In this document: positions 4,687 through 5,641 of the stretch, one piece after another
Layout: each line of letters starts with the position of its first letter
Position numbering within the stretch: position 1 is the first letter of the stretch
Made by a program: the position numbers and the translations under genes
Source of the DNA: Deltaproteobacteria bacterium
GTDB taxonomy: Bacteria > Desulfobacterota > DSM-4660 > Desulfatiglandales > B25-G16
Reading direction: 5' to 3'
DNA: 5,641 bases
Assembly (NCBI GenBank): GCA_019308645.1
Contig: JAFDHR010000312.1
Location: forward strand, 1-5,641
The notes under the pieces: generated by a model
Told to the model about the DNA's origin: nothing
The model's database searches: none
Seen by the model: the letters and a program-made list of their open reading frames with translations, nothing else

Positions 4687-4944
4687 ATGCCTAAATCTCG
4701 TTTGAATATCAGCCTGGATAAAGATCTTATCGATTTTGCCAAGGTTTTTGCCGCTGAAAACCGCCTTACTGTTGCAGAAATTATGACACAATATCTTCTG
4801 ACCTTAAAAAGGCGAGTGGAAGGGCAAGATATGGAAAAGATTTTTGCCCATCCGGCTTTTCAAGAGTCGATGGAAGAAGTACAGGTCAAACTCAGTAAAG
4901 GGACTGCCACCTGGCACTCATATGATGAGGTCTTCGGAGAGTAA
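4687..4944 (+). CDS. DUF6364-type (ribbon-helix-helix-like) antitoxin
   Basis: An 85-residue protein. MPKSRLNISLDKDLIDFAKV and the following FAAENRLTVAEIMTQYLLTL show the N-terminal beta strand with alternating basic residues (RLNISLDK), then two helices, as in DUF6364 and other ribbon-helix-helix antitoxins. The C-terminal half (FAHPAFQESMEEVQVKLSKG, then YDEVFGE) is acidic, the part expected to cover the toxin. The start has AGGAGG at ideal spacing and a consensus promoter. TAA at 4942-4944 overlaps the next ATG by one base (TAATG), so the two genes are translationally coupled. Role: neutralises the YafQ/RelE-type toxin and probably represses its own promoter; this is by family analogy. Confidence 0.8.
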   Translation: MPKSRLNISLDKDLIDFAKVFAAENRLTVAEIMTQYLLTLKRRVEGQDMEKIFAHPAFQESMEEVQVKLSKGTATWHSYDEVFGE

Positions 4945-5252
4945 TGGAGGTTAAATTCGAAACCGCCTTCTTGAAATCGCTCAAAAAGCATTCTTCAATA
5001 AAAGAGGCGGTACAGAACAAAGTTGATATGATCATTGAACATCAGCTGACTGGAGAACCTCTAAAAGGAAAATGGCAGGGTTTTTATTCTTCTCCTGTGA
5101 AAAAGAATTTTATCATCATTTATTTATATTGCGAAGTGTGCAGGAAAAAAGGTGATGATCTGATTGTATGCTGCTTTGATTGCAAGGATACTCATGATAA
5201 AACTCTTAAATTTGTGTTACTTGAACCTCATGACAAGGCTTATTGGGATTGA
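4944..5252 (+). CDS. YafQ/RelE-type mRNA interferase toxin with two CxxC motifs
   Basis: A 102-residue protein with the RelE/YafQ fold order. MEVKFETAFLKSLKKH is the first strand and helix, EAVQNKVDMIIEHQ the second helix, then KGKWQGFYSSPVKKNFIIIY the core strands, and a C-terminal FVLLEPHDKAYWD. The conserved PHD...Y tail places His96 about where YafQ has its catalytic histidine. Such toxins cut mRNA in the ribosomal A site. Unusual for the wider fold are Cys63-x2-Cys66 (YCEVC) and Cys77-x2-Cys80 (CFDC), which could bind zinc in a loop between strands; I recall similar cysteines in close relatives. Only A4944 is shared with the antitoxin stop. The gene is full length with no sign of damage. 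No clear terminator follows. Confidence 0.8.
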   Translation: MEVKFETAFLKSLKKHSSIKEAVQNKVDMIIEHQLTGEPLKGKWQGFYSSPVKKNFIIIYLYCEVCRKKGDDLIVCCFDCKDTHDKTLKFVLLEPHDKAYWD

Positions 5253-5326
5253 GAATGAGGGACGTAGCTACGAAACTGCATTACTTTACGGATATCTTAA
5301 GAGGTACATATTACTCTTTGAGAAAG

Positions 5327-5412
5327 GCGCCCCAGTTAAACCGAAAACCAAGATAGGTTTCACCCCAGTTGAATCCTCCGTAGGAGGTCCGCTACGCGGA
5401 ATTCAACCGGGC
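5327..5412. repeat. Right-end repeat that can fold as a three-way junction
   Basis: GCGCCCCAGTTAAAC (5327-5341), a 13-nt spacer, then AGGTTTCACCCCAGTTGAAT (5355-5374) repeat the left-end unit 140-187 with the same length and spacing. From 5368 the bases divide without remainder into GTTGAAT (5368-5374), hairpin CCTCC-gta-GGAGG (5375-5387), hairpin TCCGC-tac-GCGGA (5388-5400) and ATTCAAC (5401-5407), the complement of the first arm. CCC/GGG (5364-5366, 5409-5411) extend the outer stem past one mismatch. The flanks 5253-5326 and 5413-5517 hold no gene I recognise. Confidence 0.8.
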
Positions 5413-5517
5413 ACGGCGGGGCAGGCTGGGCAGGGATTAGCGCCGATTAATAAGAATGATGCAGGGGTTGAGCTAATAAGCTGATGGGCTGCTGATGGTA
5501 TTTCTACCTGGCCGCGA

Positions 5518-5641
5518 TCAAGCTGCTTGTTGCACCTCGGAATTGATTTTTGGACCCATCTCGTGTTCAGCGACTGCCAGTTCGTATCTGGCTTGAAGGT
5601 TCATCCAAAACTGAGCGCTGTTTCCAAAATACCTGGATAGC
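5518..5641 (-). CDS. HigA-type addiction-module antitoxin, C-terminal part (runs off the window)
   Basis: The minus strand from the window edge reads LSRYFGNSAQFWMNLQARYE then LAVAEHEMGPKINSEVQQAA and stops at TGA 5520-5518. LS..FGNSA.FW.NLQ..Y.L..AE is the signature of the last helices of the XRE-type helix-turn-helix in HigA (VapI-like) antitoxins, which normally have about 95-110 residues; some 41 are seen here. HigA binds and inhibits the HigB mRNA interferase and represses the higBA promoter. The N-terminal half and the toxin, normally encoded just upstream of higA, would lie beyond position 5641. Nothing suggests damage in the visible part. Confidence 0.85.
   Translation of the reverse strand, partial: LSRYFGNSAQFWMNLQARYELAVAEHEMGPKINSEVQQAA

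Noticed and set aside
4393..4791. 132-residue minus-strand open frame
   Set aside because: Covers the terminator, REP copy 4 and the promoter region and is antisense to the DUF6364 gene.
5368..5407. Integron attC site (GTTRRRY and RYYYAAC are present)
   Set aside because: The order is GTTGAAT first and ATTCAAC last, the reverse of an attC, and no integrase or cassette layout is seen.
5164..5484. 106-residue plus-strand open frame
   Set aside because: Out-of-frame shadow of the toxin's 3' end running into the right-end repeat.

Overview
The window looks like an accessory, repeat-rich stretch of a bacterial chromosome, most likely a Desulfobacterota-type (deltaproteobacterial) or similar environmental genome. 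That guess rests on the style of the toxin-antitoxin (TA) genes, the exopolysaccharide sugar-transferase remnants and the dispersed CCCC-GTTAAAT hairpin repeats. No phylogenetic marker is present, so the assignment is weak.

Layout, left to right. Positions 1-319 have no gene but hold a dense array of CCCCRRTKAAAY-type motifs and hairpins. Next comes a TA locus (320-861): a DUF4258-like toxin gene broken by two in-frame stops, overlapping an intact YgiT-type zinc-finger antitoxin gene and closed by a terminator hairpin. A 145-bp stretch bounded by inverted repeats (916-1060) abuts a decayed bacterial sugar transferase gene (1065-1773). Positions 1774-1972 hold a perfect 27-bp tandem duplication inside a purine-rich strand. 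A second TA locus lies on the minus strand (2497 down to 1973): an intact AbrB/MazE-like antitoxin and a downstream putative toxin whose frame is broken by one extra base in an A4 run.

The centre (2575-4620) is a repeat and transposase zone. It holds a degenerate copy of the end repeats, a truncated REP-associated tyrosine transposase (RAYT/Y1) fragment, a second sugar-transferase remnant, and one intact RAYT-like transposase (3497-4423) with the HVH (HUH) motif, a candidate tyrosine and a C-terminal helix-turn-helix. Four 33-nt palindromes with a CAA centre lie around these genes, and two sit exactly where remnants begin or end. This looks like a REP/RAYT system.

From 4624 a third TA locus has a consensus sigma-70 promoter and Shine-Dalgarno, driving a DUF6364-type antitoxin and an overlapping YafQ/RelE-type toxin with two CxxC motifs. 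Beyond it, a second copy of the left-end repeat (5327-5412) can be drawn as a perfect three-way junction. The window ends inside a HigA-type antitoxin gene on the minus strand.

The pattern is one of self-contained TA modules and decaying genes separated by structured repeats, as in a region that gathers mobile DNA. The two least familiar items are the three-way-junction repeat family, with copies near both ends and in the middle, and the 33-nt REP family associated with the RAYT genes.
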